DNA of 64,000 bases. Source: Gordius sp. MW1 (lineage: Eukaryota > Nematomorpha > Gordioida > Gordea > Gordiidae). Of the stretch, positions 12,039 through 32,013 are shown in pieces. The notes below the pieces were generated by a model that did no database searches, was not told the origin of the DNA, and was given only the letters and a program-made list of their open reading frames with translations. The position numbers were made by a program, and so were the translations under genes. How positions within the stretch are numbered: position 1 is the first letter of the stretch; every line of letters starts with the position of its first letter. The stretch covers positions 10,628,501-10,692,500 of the forward strand of contig OZ038530.1 in assembly GCA_964036665.1 (NCBI GenBank). The letters are read 5' to 3'.

Positions 12039-12050
12039 AGCTGCGATCAG

Positions 12051-21717
<9,667 letters not shown>

Positions 21718-21924
21718 TATTTGATATGTCATGCAAAAAATGAGAAATTTAAGACGTGTGAAACTGTTTTGAAAGTTGTTACGACGACGAATATACTTTT
21801 ATTATTTTATTTATTTAAAATATAAATTTTTCGCTTTTATTCGTATTGTTAATTTTTGCTTATTTGTTCACTCATTGAATGTTATTGTTTGGGTGGAGAT
21901 ATTTTATAAGGGTCATTATTCGTA

Positions 21925-21930
21925 AATAAA
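21925..21930 (+). terminator. Possible poly(A) signal of COG4
   Basis: AATAAA about 208 bases after the stop codon. Other A/T-rich variants lie nearer, so the assignment is tentative. Confidence 0.35.
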
Positions 21931-22675
21931 TGGATTTTTTCTACTGTCTTATTGATTTCAAAGCCAAAATTTTATTTAAATACATTACAATATTTTTGGT
22001 CCTAGCTTAAATCTGTTTGGCTATACACAAAATCAAGAAGTTTCAACCTCATTTATCAATTTGCTTAAGAGTTGGAATTTAAAAAGTTGCGTGTGGCATA
22101 ATTTTTTTAGTGTATAGGCACCAGCACATTATACAATATTTTTTTAAAAGCATCCCTAATTTAAGATGTTTTACTACTTACCAGGTGTGGGGGACCAGTG
22201 GTGGAAAAATGCTCTTAACTTTTTTTTCTTAGCAACGGCTACTTTTTTTCTTAAAAGGGCCGACTCCTCTAGATTATTTTGGGTAAAAAACTTTTTGAGT
22301 AAATGAACCATAAAAAAGATACATAAAATTATATCTTTGCAGCGTTTATCAATTGCATGATTATAAATGATTAAACAAGTTTTTTAAGTTCGTTATTGTA
22401 ATACAAAAATTTTATTTATAGTGCCAAAAATAAGGAATTTTTAAAAAGTGATTAGTACAAAATAACTGATTTCAATAGAGCAATTTTAAAGCTGTTGCGA
22501 TATAAATTACCACATAACTTTTGCCCCAGAGGACAAAATTGTAAAAGATTTGTAGGTATTTAAACCTACTTAATTCTAACTAAAGGAACTTTATTAATAT
22601 CAAACGAAATAATATAATATTATTCGATGGCACGTATTAGTTTATATATCATACTATCGAGGTTATATGCATAAC
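21931..22675. other. No gene seen; intergenic
   Basis: AT-rich intergenic DNA between COG4 and the nested transposon block. No ORF or repeat boundary was supported. Confidence 0.5.
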
Positions 22676-22925
22676 TCGTACGTTAGTTGGGGGTTATTCA
22701 AATTATAATGATTGTGAATAGAAACGGCGGAGTCTGAATAGTGTGTATTCAAATCGAGTAAGAAGGGTGTTCCAAGGCAACCATAATTTCCCTACAGATT
22801 TCGTACGTTAGTTGGGGGTTATTCAAATTATAATGATTGTGAATAGAATACGGCGGAGTCTGAATAGGGTGTATTCAAATCGAGTAAGAAGGGTGTTCCA
22901 AGGTAACCATAATTTCACTACAGAT
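22676..22925. repeat. Tandem duplication, two 125-bp units
   Basis: TCGTACGTTAGTTGGGGGTT starts at 22676 and at 22801. The units differ at only a few bases, including A versus ATA near 22725 and 22850, so the duplication is fairly recent. Non-coding. Confidence 0.85.
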
Positions 22926-24789
22926 TTGTACAAAAAGCAAAGTATACTCCATAATTTTTGAAAATATTTGCCAAAATTTCCCGTGTACCACAGTAAAAAA
23001 AATCCGCAGATCTGTCAAACAGACTATTGATAATTTAGAGCACAATTATATGAATGTCATGTCCATATTATTGACAAATGGTCATAATTTAAATTATTGT
23101 TTTGTTATTATAATTCCATTTATCTACTTTATAATAGGCTAACATAATAAAACGTGTTTTAAGCTTGTTATAAATAGAGCTGTTAAAGTTCATCTTAATT
23201 ATGAACTAGTTAAGTTCTTAGTTCAAATTTTACAAAATGAACCAATACATAGTTCAGCTCATTAAAAAAATATATTATAGAATTTTAATCCGATCCTAGG
23301 GGTTTTTGAAAAACGTTTTCCTGGTTCAGAATCCGATATGCAATTTTAAAATTCTATGAATCAAATTTTTATTGATGATTGTGTTTATTTAAACTCATTA
23401 TTGTTTATTTTAAATTGGAAATAATTCAGTATAAAATCTAATTTAATAAACATTTTTCATATACCAAAGGCTGTTTTATACAAAACTAAATTAGCTATAT
23501 ATTTGAAAAAAATTATATGTGTAAAACTTTTCATTTCAAACATTTTAATATATATAATTGTAATTGATAATAGAAATCAGAGGGAAAATGATGGGAAACT
23601 TCAATAATTTATAATTTCAAATTATCATTTAATAAAGATCAAAGTTTATCCACAAAGAGAAGTTTTCCTAAACTGAACAGTCTTTCAACAGGAGCACTTG
23701 ATTGAATAAGCAAACGTTATATTTAATAAAAATTTGTTTTAAATGGGGTAATTTATTATATATATCAAATTAGGTACTGATCAGTTTTATAAAGTTTTCA
23801 ATTATTCTTTTATTGGAGTTATCACGTCTGATACTTAGGAAATCCAACCAATTTTAAATATGAGGTATAACATTTTCTGCATCTAGTGGCAATATTGAAT
23901 TTATTGCCTACAAAATTCTATACTGTTCCTCTCAGATTTTCGCATATAAATCACAAAAATTGAATAAATGATTCCTACTGACAATAATACAGTCATGGGG
24001 GTAGCCAGCATTCAAATTAGAGAGGGGCATTAATGATTTAAGGGGGGCAAAATAATCATTTTTTGAAATTTTAGTCATAATTTTAATAAATTTCAAACAA
24101 ATTTTTGGGTTTTAAGGGGGGCAGCCGCCTAGAGCCCTGCAAAGTCATTTTTTTCAACCCGAACCCTACCCAAAAGCTTGTAAGATTTTTCAACCCGAAC
24201 CCGACCCGACCCGAAAGCGTTTTAAGCCAAACCCGGCCCTACCCGAAAGTAAAGAAAGTGATTGGTGTAAAATTGTTTTTGATGGTTTTAAATGGCAGAA
24301 AATTGTTATCTCCAAAAAATCCCAACACATTTAACATTTAAAAACATGTTTGCCAAAAGTGAAAGCATTAGAAAAAATAATAGATTGTAATTCATAAAAG
24401 TTTATGTAGAGAGGTAATTGGAGCGCGAAGTGCCTCAGGGGATATGTTGTTTACCGTTGTGTTGTCAATCTAATTATCGTTAATTGGTATGTATTATATA
24501 CGTTGGATATACACGTTTTTACTTACTTTTCTATTAATTGCTATGCAATTTATGGGATCGTTTTTTGGTGTCCGTCCGTCGTCCGTCGTCCGTTACCCTC
24601 CCTATCTATTTGCATTGGGTATATTAGGTTATCGCTTTTTTTAACTTAATGGATGAGAAAGAGGTGCCCCACCCCTCATCTCTATCTCCCTCGCTGTGTT
24701 ATTTTTTGAATTAATGCATAAGAGGTGCCCCACCCCTCATCTCTATCTCTCTCGGTGTGTTATATATAAGATTTGTTAAATTATCTATT

Positions 24790-25028
24790 ATATAATAAAC
24801 ATAAATAAAAGTTGTTTACTTTTAATTGCTATGCAATTTAACTAGTTATATAATAAACATAAATAAAAGTTGTTTACTTTTAATTGCTATGCAATTTAAC
24901 TAGTTTTGGTTATATAATAAATATAGATAAAAGTTGTTTACTTTTAATGCTATGCAATTTAACTAGTTATAAATAAACATAAATAAAAGTTGTTTACTTT
25001 TTAATTGCTATGCAATTTAACTAGTTTT
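24790..25028 (+). repeat. ~55-bp tandem repeat carrying the element's tip motif
   Basis: Four units of ATAAACATAAATAAAAGTTG, then TTTACTTTTAATTGCTATGC and AATTTAACTAGTT; another unit is at 25259-25316. The element's own left-end motif is embedded in each unit. Confidence 0.8.
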
Positions 25029-25034
25029 GGGGTT

Positions 25035-26145
25035 GGAATCCCGGAGTTTTTTTTGACTCTTATGATTGTTCTTGTTACTATCATTGATAATAAGAATTTT
25101 TGGCCGTCCGCTGGCTGCTGACCAATGAAAAAAATGACCATTGGCCAAAATGTGAATCGAAATGATTTTTTTCGTTTTTTTTGACTATTATGATTGTTCC
25201 TGTTTCTACCATTGCTATTATGACTTTTTGGCCGTCCGCTGGCTGCTGACCAATGTTATATAATAAACATAAATAAAAGTTGTTTACTTTTAATTGCTAT
25301 GCAATTTAACTAGTTTTTGGGTTATCCCGGAGTTTTTTTTGACTTTTATGATTGTTCTTGTTCCTATCATTGATAATAAGACTTTTTGGCCGTCCGTCTG
25401 CTGACCAATGAAAAAAATGACCATTGGCCAAAATGTGAATCCGATTTTATTTTTTCGTTTTTTTTTGACTATTATGATTGTTCCTGTTACTACCATTGCT
25501 ATTATGACTTTTTGGCCGTCCGCTGGCTCCTGACCGATGGAAAAAAATGACCATTGGCCAAAATGTGAATCGAAATTATTTTTTTCGTTTTTTTTGACTA
25601 TTATGATTGTTCCTGTTCCTACCATTGCTATTATGACTTTTTGGCCGTCCGCTGGCTGCTGACCAATGGAATAAAATGACCATTGGCCAAAATGTGATTC
25701 GAAGACTTTTATTTCGTTTTTTTTTGACTATTATGAATTTATATCCACTTTTATTGTGTCCTGGCTGCTGACCAATGGAAAAAAATGACCATTGGCCAAA
25801 ATGTGATTCGAAAATTTTTTTTTCGTTTTTTTTACTCTTGTGAATTTATATCCACTTTTACCGTGTGCTGGCTGCTGACCAATGGAAAAAAATGACCATT
25901 GGCCAAAATGTGAATCCGAGTTTATTTTTTCGTTTTTTTTGACTATTATGATTGTTCCTGTTACTACCATTGCTATTATGACTTTTTGGCCGTCCGCTGG
26001 CTCCTGACCGATGGAAAAAATGACCATTGGCCAAAATGTGATTCGAAAATTTTTTTTTTCGTTTTTTTTTGACTTATGAATTTATAACCACTTTTACCGT
26101 GTCCTGGCTGCTTACCAATGAAAAAAAATGACCATTGGCCAAATT
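25035..26145 (+). repeat. ~115-bp minisatellite array
   Basis: About nine units, each with TTTTTGACTATTATGATTG, GGCCGTCCGCTGGCTGCTG and ACCATTGGCCAAAATGTGA in that order. Units vary mainly in the middle. The same unit recurs at 26740-27065, 49070-49420, 53935-54975 and, inverted, at 63655-63755. Minus-strand ORFs across the array are repeat artefacts. Confidence 0.85.
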
Positions 26146-26872
26146 TTATATATAACCTAAAAATTTATTATAGATGGTCTAACAGACAGCCAACTATGTA
26201 ATATATATTTTTAACCTTATAAATGCATATATATTTTTTTATTGGGTTAATATATTTCATTTAATTAGATTGTGATTTCATAGAAAACCTAAAAAGTAAT
26301 ATTTAAAAAAATAATATAGGTATTAGATTCTAATTTACGATAAAATATATCGATAGAAACTAACACAAAATTCGAAACCTCCTTCAAAGGTATAAGCATA
26401 GCCCGTTATTTCTAATTAAATTGAATCTACTATTAAACTCAAACACGAATTGTACTTTATTAGATGGCGCGCGTAAGTTTATATAATTAGTAAAATTTTT
26501 CTACGTGTCATAAATATTACACCGCGTGTGGTAGGGAAATGTCCGATATTTTTAAAATGAAAAGGTATTTTAGGAATCTGAAAAGGTTATTTTACCCCCG
26601 GCCGCCCTGGGCACCTACGGGTAAAGTTTCGAGCGAATCGGGCTGGTAGTTTAAGAATTTAGCCCTTTTTTAAAACTAAAAAAAACTTTTTTTTTAATTT
26701 TTTTTTTTACATTAAATTAATATTTTGTTTTTGTTAATACCATTGATAATATGACTTTTTGACCGTCCGCTGGCTACTGACCGACGAAATATATTGATTT
26801 TCTAAACATAAAACACAACTTTATTATTTCATCATCTATATAAATAACATAATAACTTCTACTATTTTAAAG

Positions 26873-26940
26873 CCAGCATGGTATAGTGGTTATAGCGCAG
26901 GCTTGTGAACTGGAGGTGTGGGGTTCAAGTCAGGGAGGGG
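26873..26940 (+). ncRNA. tRNA-like module in the Helentron-like element
   Basis: ATGGTATAGTGGTTATAGCG resembles a tRNA D-arm and A box, and GGGGTTCAAGTC a T-arm and B box, with roughly tRNA spacing. Acceptor pairing is poor, so a functional tRNA is unlikely; a tRNA-derived (SINE-like) internal promoter is more plausible. Confidence 0.45.
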
Positions 26941-27390
26941 ACAAATTTTTTTTTTTAATTTTTTTAAATTAAATTAATATTTGTTCATGTTAATACCAAT
27001 GATAATATGAATTTTTGACCGTCCGCTGGCTACTGACCAATAAAAAAATGACCATTGGCCAAATAAATCGAAATTTTTTTTCGTTTTTGAATTGGTTAAC
27101 ATTGATAATTACCCTATGTCCTCCCCTACAAGGGCCTATAACTAATTAACTAATTATTTTGCATCTAATACCCCCTATAGGCATTCTCGCCCCTTCCCAC
27201 CTTTCTCGCCCATAAATTGCATAGCAAATATGCTACGTTTATACGGAGTATAGAAGAGTTCCCCCTTCCCCTCTTCCCTTCCCCTACTCCCCTTCCCTTC
27301 TCCCCCTTCCCACGAGGGCCGAAGGCCCGAGTTTTTTTGTATCACTTCGAAACCTCTCTCTAGTAAATAAAGCTTCCCAATCTCAACAGT

Positions 27391-27408
27391 TGGCGCTGCG
27401 AGTCGTGG
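27391..27408 (+). promoter_or_regulatory. Primer-binding site of the Ty3/gypsy element
   Basis: TGGCGCTGCGAGTCG starts two bases after the 5' LTR. The TGG start complements a tRNA CCA end. The primer tRNA was not identified. Confidence 0.7.
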
Positions 27409-27421
27409 AACCTACGCGGTA

Positions 27422-29035
27422 ATGCAGAAATATAAAACAACGGCTAACATCGACGCTTTTATAACGCAATTCGAGCTGTTCTTAAGGAGCAATAAGACGG
27501 ATACAGATGAACAAAAAGCAGCTCTATTATTAACCAGCCTTGAGGGGGAGGCATTCCAATTAATACTAGAGGATTATAGACCTCAAGAGTTGACAGGAAT
27601 TACATACGAGGAAGCTAAAAATCGATTAAAAAAATTATTCCAAAGGAATTCATGCGCGAGGGCAAAGAGATATGAATTTTCAAAGGTCCGACAAAACCAG
27701 GGAGAGTCGATAGACACGTATGCTAATAGACTCAAGGCAGGAGCTAACAGCTGCAACTTCGGAAACGAAGAATTGCAGAACAGAATCGTCGACCAATTCA
27801 TTATAGGATTGCGCGATAGAAACTTACAGGCGAGACTGTTGGCAGAAAATGACATCAAATGGGACCGCCTACGCGAGCTAGCGTTAACGGCCGAGACGAT
27901 AAACGGGGGGCTAAGCACTTTGCAAGACGGGTCCGAAGAAGCGTGGAGCGTAGTGGCGGGACGAGAAGCGTGGCTTGGGCCGGTCCGAATTCCCAGGTTA
28001 AAACATGCTTTAGATGTGTTAACTATAGATATATTTATTAATAACGAATTATTCCAATGCATCTTCGATACCGGCGCCACGGTATCGACAATACCGGCGC
28101 GAAGATGGGCGAAGGAGATCCCACGCAACAAGGAGCCCGTCCCGACAGTGTACGCGTATGGCCACGAGGAAATAAAGATCGTAGCCAAGGTACAAGCCGA
28201 TGTCCGAATGGGTAACACGAGGAAACAGCTGTCGTTATTAATAGCAGACGTAGCGGGGCCGCCGCTGTGCGGGATCGATTGGATAAAAGAATTTGAACCC
28301 GAAATCTGGCGTCAAATACGTTGGAACTCTAGAGCTGCGGCGGAACGGTTCGCGGTCAATTACGTAGAAAGACCGAAGGATACCAGGTCCGCGATCCAGC
28401 ACGTGATGAAACAATGGGGCGGTCAGCTAAACGAATTCCCGAAAGCAGTCAAGGGAATAACGGTGGAAGTACCGTTAAAAGAGGGCATAGATCCCGTATT
28501 TATCCCCGCACGAAGGGTCCCGATGGCGTGGAAGAAAGAAGTAGAAGAAGAGCTGGATAAATGGGTCAAGGACGGGGTGATTGAACCAATCGATTTCTCA
28601 AGATGGGCCAGCCCAGTGGTACCCGTGAAAAAAAGCGATGGAACTCTGCGATTATGTATAGACTACCGCTTTACGATAAATAAATACGCGCAAGGGTTGT
28701 TATACCCGTTACCCAAAATCGACGACTTGTTAAATAAACTTGATAATGCGTGCTATTTTACGAAGCTGGACCTTACGAAAGCGTACCTACAGCTCGAATT
28801 AGGGCCAGAGACGAGCCAACGATTGACTATCTCGACGCACAAGGGCCTTTTTAAAGTTAACCGGATGCCGTTCGGTTTAAATTGTGCCGCGGCCATTTTT
28901 CAAAAGACAATGGACCAAATATTAGGAGGCATGGAAGGGGTTGCGGTTTACATCGACGATATCTTAATTGCAAGAGAGACGGAAGAAATTTACAACGAGA
29001 GGTTACTCAAGGTACTAGAAACGTTACAAAAGTGA
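27422..29035 (+). pseudogene. Ty3/gypsy gag-protease-RT, first part, ends at TGA
   Basis: 537 codons. Residues 1-180 look like a Ty3/gypsy capsid (DAFITQFELFL, LLLTSLEGEAF, ETINGGL). A nucleocapsid CCHC knuckle is missing: only CFRC appears, in the +2 frame near 28004, so DNA has probably been lost there. The aspartic protease motif FDTGA is at residues 215-219. RT motifs follow: LCIDYR, TKLDLTKAYLQLEL, MPFGLNCA and the catalytic YIDD at residues 510-513. The frame then meets TGA at 29033-29035 inside the RT palm/thumb, and the next ORF continues in the same frame. This is a disabling break. Confidence 0.92.
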
Positions 29036-29041
29036 GGGTTC

Positions 29042-31078
29042 GTGCCGAACATTGTCAAGAGTATCTTGTGGGCGAAGGAAGTAACCTTTCTGGGATACGT
29101 AATAAGTAACAAGGGGATTCGAATCAACGACAATAAAGCCGAATTAGTCAAGCAGTGGAAAAACTTAACTAACAAAAACGAAATAAGGTCCTTCCTTGGG
29201 TTAACAACGTACTTTTCAAAGTTCATTAAGGACTACGCCAAAATCATACACCCGATTCAGAAACTCATGAAAAAGAACGTGATGTACCACTGGGGTGAAG
29301 AACAGCAAGGAGCATTTGAAGCTATCAAGTCCGCGCTTACGAAAGCCCCCGTTCTGGCGTACTTCAATGGAGAGTGGGAGACCGGCCTGGTCGTAGACGC
29401 CTCGGGTACGGGGTTAGGGGCCATCTTACAGCAACGAGCACCAGGAGAGAATTGGAGAGTGGTGGCCTATGCGTCAAGAGCATTAAACGATAGCGAAAGC
29501 CGGTATTCGACGATCGAACGAGAGGCCCTTGCGGTGGTGTATGGACTAAAAAAGTTCAACGAATATGTACAAGGACGAAGCGTTACTATCATGACGGATC
29601 ATAGACCGCTTATATATATATTCGATCAGAGCAAAAGGGGCAAGGAACAATGGTCACCACGCCTAACCAGGTGGGCGCTCATGGTATCAGGCTATACGAC
29701 CAAGTTCGAATACAACAAGGGAACCGAAAACGCGGCAGATTTCTTGTCTAGAAATCCGAACGAACACGCGTATCAGGTTAGCGAGGAAATACCAGAGGAC
29801 TCGATGAATCCGTTTATATCATTGGACGTGGTAAAACAACACACCTTGGAGGATCCGGGGCTGCGGCAATTAAAAGAGTGGATTAGGGGTAAACAAAATA
29901 CAATGGTCACGTGTGGGCTAAGACGCACTTACGAAAAACATCTGGCAAAGTTACATGAAGTCAAAAGCATAATATATTACAAAGGGGGACGAATATTAAT
30001 TCCGGCGAAGTTACGAGGAGTGGTACTCCAAAGTCTACATAGAGGCCACGTAGGTATCAAGCGAATGCAAGAAGTGGCGCGGCAGTATATATGGTGGCCG
30101 ACTCTTGACGATGACTTATTGAGCGTAGCGAAAGGGTGCCGGAGTTGCAATTACACGGCTGCGGCGGCGAAGAGGGCACCATTGATAGAGTGTCAACCTA
30201 GCCATAAACCATGGGTTCAAGTACATGTCGATATCATGGGTCCTCTCAAGGGTAAGTCATACCTCGTGATGGTGGACAATAGCTCGAAATGGGTAGAGGT
30301 GTTTAAATTAGAAGACACCACGGCGACAACCGTTATAAAAAAACTGGCCGAAACGTTGGCTAGATTTGGAAATCCACCTTGGTTAATATCAGATAACGGC
30401 CCACAATTCAAAGGGCAGGAGTTACAGAACTTTTGCAAGTCGAGGGGAATTAATCAACGATGGACAGCTCCTTACCATCCGGCGTCGAACGGGTTGGCAG
30501 AAAGATACGTACGATTAATTAAAGAAGCCATCGTTAGGAACGAGTCGGAAGTAGGGCTGAGTAGATTTTTGGAAAACTACAGATCTACAAAACACCCCGC
30601 AAACAATAAAAGCCCGGCAGAGATGATGCTGAAAAGAAGGATGCGAACCGAATGGGAGGTTTTGAGGGAAACCGTACCACAACAATGGGTAGAGACCGGG
30701 AACCCGCGGACGTTCAACGTAGGAGACTTGGTTTGGGTGCGCATGTTTCTGGGTCCAAGCAAATGGGTAGAAGGCACGATAAAAGCCAAGCATGGTAGTC
30801 GGTCCTACGATGTATGGGCACAGGGAAGAAAACACCACCGACACGTGGATCAAATAAGGAAACGAAAAATCTTGGACTGGACCACACTGGGACAAGAGAA
30901 CGGGTGGCCACAAAGGATATCATCAGAAAGGGAAACGGGAACAAGTGCTATGAGGGAACAAATGCAAAACCAGTCAGGAACGCCTAGAGAAGAACCTAGA
31001 TACCCGCAGCGTAGTCGAAAACCGCCAGCATTCCTTAAGGATTTTGTCTGTGAAAAGGGGGGAACTGTAGAGAGGTAA
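29042..31078 (+). pseudogene. Ty3/gypsy RT end, RNase H and integrase
   Basis: 678 codons in the same frame as the preceding ORF. The first ~45 residues are the end of RT (VTFLGYVIS). RNase H follows (VVDASGTGLGAIL, YSTIEREALAVVYGL, MTDHRPL). The integrase has a zinc-binding HHCC region (HRGHVGIKRM..CRSC) and the DD35E triad at residues 397 (HVDIMG), 451 (SDNGPQF) and 487 (LAERYV), so the catalytic residues are present. The tail is basic and proline-rich. The frame ends at TAA in the first bases of the 3' LTR. The methionine at 29042 is only where the frame reopens, not a natural start. Confidence 0.93.
31051..31064 (+). promoter_or_regulatory. Polypurine tract
   Basis: GTGAAAAGGGGGGAA directly precedes the 3' LTR, the usual place and composition for plus-strand priming. 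Confidence 0.8.
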
Positions 31079-31249
31079 TTGGAGCGCGAAGTGCCTCAGG
31101 GGATATGTTGTTTACCGTTGTGTTGTCAATCTAATTATCGTTAATTGGTATGTATTATATACGTTGGATATACACGTTTTTACTTACTTTTCTATTTTTG
31201 TATCACTTCGAAACCTCTCTCTAGTAAATAAAGCTTCCCAATCTCAACA
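31066..31249 (+). repeat. 3' LTR, intact, 184 bp
   Basis: TGTAGAGAGG..CTCAACA with TG/CA ends, directly followed by GTTTA. It contains AATAAA (31227-31232, TAGTAAATAAAGC), a likely polyadenylation signal. It is nearly identical to the two parts of the 5' LTR, so the element inserted recently. Confidence 0.95.
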
Positions 31250-32013
31250 GTTTATTTAGTTTCACCCAAAGTATCCCACTTAACAAGCCATTCATTATCT
31301 TCAGTAGGACCATAAAAAATGCAGATATTCTTAAACTTTTGCAAAATTAAAATGAGTCTGTATTATCAAGCAATTTTGATTTTAAGGTTAAAAATGGAAT
31401 TGTGTGGAAATGAAAGGAGAAAATTTATTCATTTTTTTCTAATTATTTAAATCATGCTTTTTATACATTTTAATCATTCGCTTTAAATAATCATGATAAT
31501 TTTATTTTATTCTAATGTATATGTTAGACGGCAAAGCAAGTTGAGACATCAATATTTGAAGAAGAAAAATGGGAGTTCACAAAATCGTTAATAAGTTTTG
31601 TGATATTAATTATATGTTTATTATAATTTATAGCATGAAAATATTTTACCTTTCTGAATTTTAAATTGCGAAAATCCAAAATTCAGATATATCTTAAAAG
31701 AAATTCATAAATGTATGAGATAAATTATTCATATATTTTGATATTAATTATAAAATGTAATATATAATGGCATTAATTTAAACGATATGTCTATTATGCA
31801 AATTAAGATTCATAACCTTCAACCCGACCCAAGTTAAAAAAATTTCAACCCTAACCCGAAAGCATTTTAAGAATTTTAACCCGAACCCGAAGGCATTTTA
31901 AAATTTTCAACCCGAATCCGACCCGACTTCGGGTCGGGGTCGGATCGGGTTTTGGGTCACCCGTGCAGGGCTCTACAGCCGCCCCTCCCTGCCCCCTCTT
32001 GGCTATGGCCATG

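Larger units (their letters stand above)
24536..27335 (+). mobile_element. Helentron-like element inside the 5' LTR
   Basis: Begins AATTGCTATGCAATTTATGG. Near the right end (27206-27227) it carries the complementary CCCATAAATTGCATAGCA, and it closes with a C-rich tract and the hairpin GGGCCGAAGGCCC before CGAGTTT. It entered a run of Ts without duplication. Subterminal inverted repeats, a 3' hairpin, T/T insertion and internal tandem arrays are Helentron (proto-Helitron) features. No Rep or helicase ORF, so non-autonomous. Related copies: 48926-49834, 53610-54980. Confidence 0.65.
24405..27388 (+). repeat. 5' LTR, interrupted
   Basis: Left part 24405-24535 matches the 3' LTR almost base for base up to TTTTCTATT. 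The match resumes at about 27336 (TTGTATCACTTCGAAACC) and runs to CTCAACA at 27388. The foreign insert lies inside a T-run, so the exact junction is uncertain by a few bases. Confidence 0.9.
24405..31249 (+). mobile_element. Ty3/gypsy LTR retrotransposon
   Basis: Flanked by the 5-bp duplication GTTTA (24400-24404 and 31250-31254). The 3' LTR is intact; the 5' LTR is interrupted by a 2.8-kb insertion. Internal order is gag, protease, reverse transcriptase, RNase H, integrase, as in Metaviridae, with no envelope ORF. A degenerate solo LTR of the same family lies at 5539-7604. The copy is defective (see the two pol parts). Confidence 0.95.
24130..31975. mobile_element. hAT element (CCCGA family), split by Ty3/gypsy
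   Basis: Ends TAGAGCCCTGCA and TGCAGGGCTCTA; 8-bp duplication CAGCCGCC at 24122-24129 and 31976-31983. Subterminal CCCGAACCCGACCCGA repeats at both ends. Non-coding. The retrotransposon interrupts it at 24405. Confidence 0.9.
23994..32013. mobile_element. CATGGGCGTAGCCAG-type MITE, split by hAT
   Basis: Left part 23994-24129 (CATGGGGGTAGCCAGC..) and right part 31984-32013 (..TTGGCTATGGCCATG) are halves of one element of about 165 bp, like the uninterrupted copies at 33582-33747 and 37956-38119. The second-level hAT separates them. Confidence 0.8.

Noticed and set aside
25290..26027. Minus-strand ORFs with repeated HFGQWSFFSIGQEPADGQK
   Set aside because: Periodic translation of the ~115-bp minisatellite, not a protein gene.
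24790..26145. CRISPR-like array
   Set aside because: Units are contiguous or degenerate tandem repeats without unique spacers, in a eukaryotic transposon.
26873..26940. Functional tRNA gene
   Set aside because: A and B boxes are visible but acceptor and anticodon stems pair poorly and the sequence recurs within a mobile repeat.
27583..28218. 211-residue minus-strand ORF
   Set aside because: Antisense shadow of the Ty3/gypsy gag-protease frame; no recognisable motif.
30515..30944. Minus-strand ORFs over the integrase region
   Set aside because: Antisense shadows of the integrase frame.
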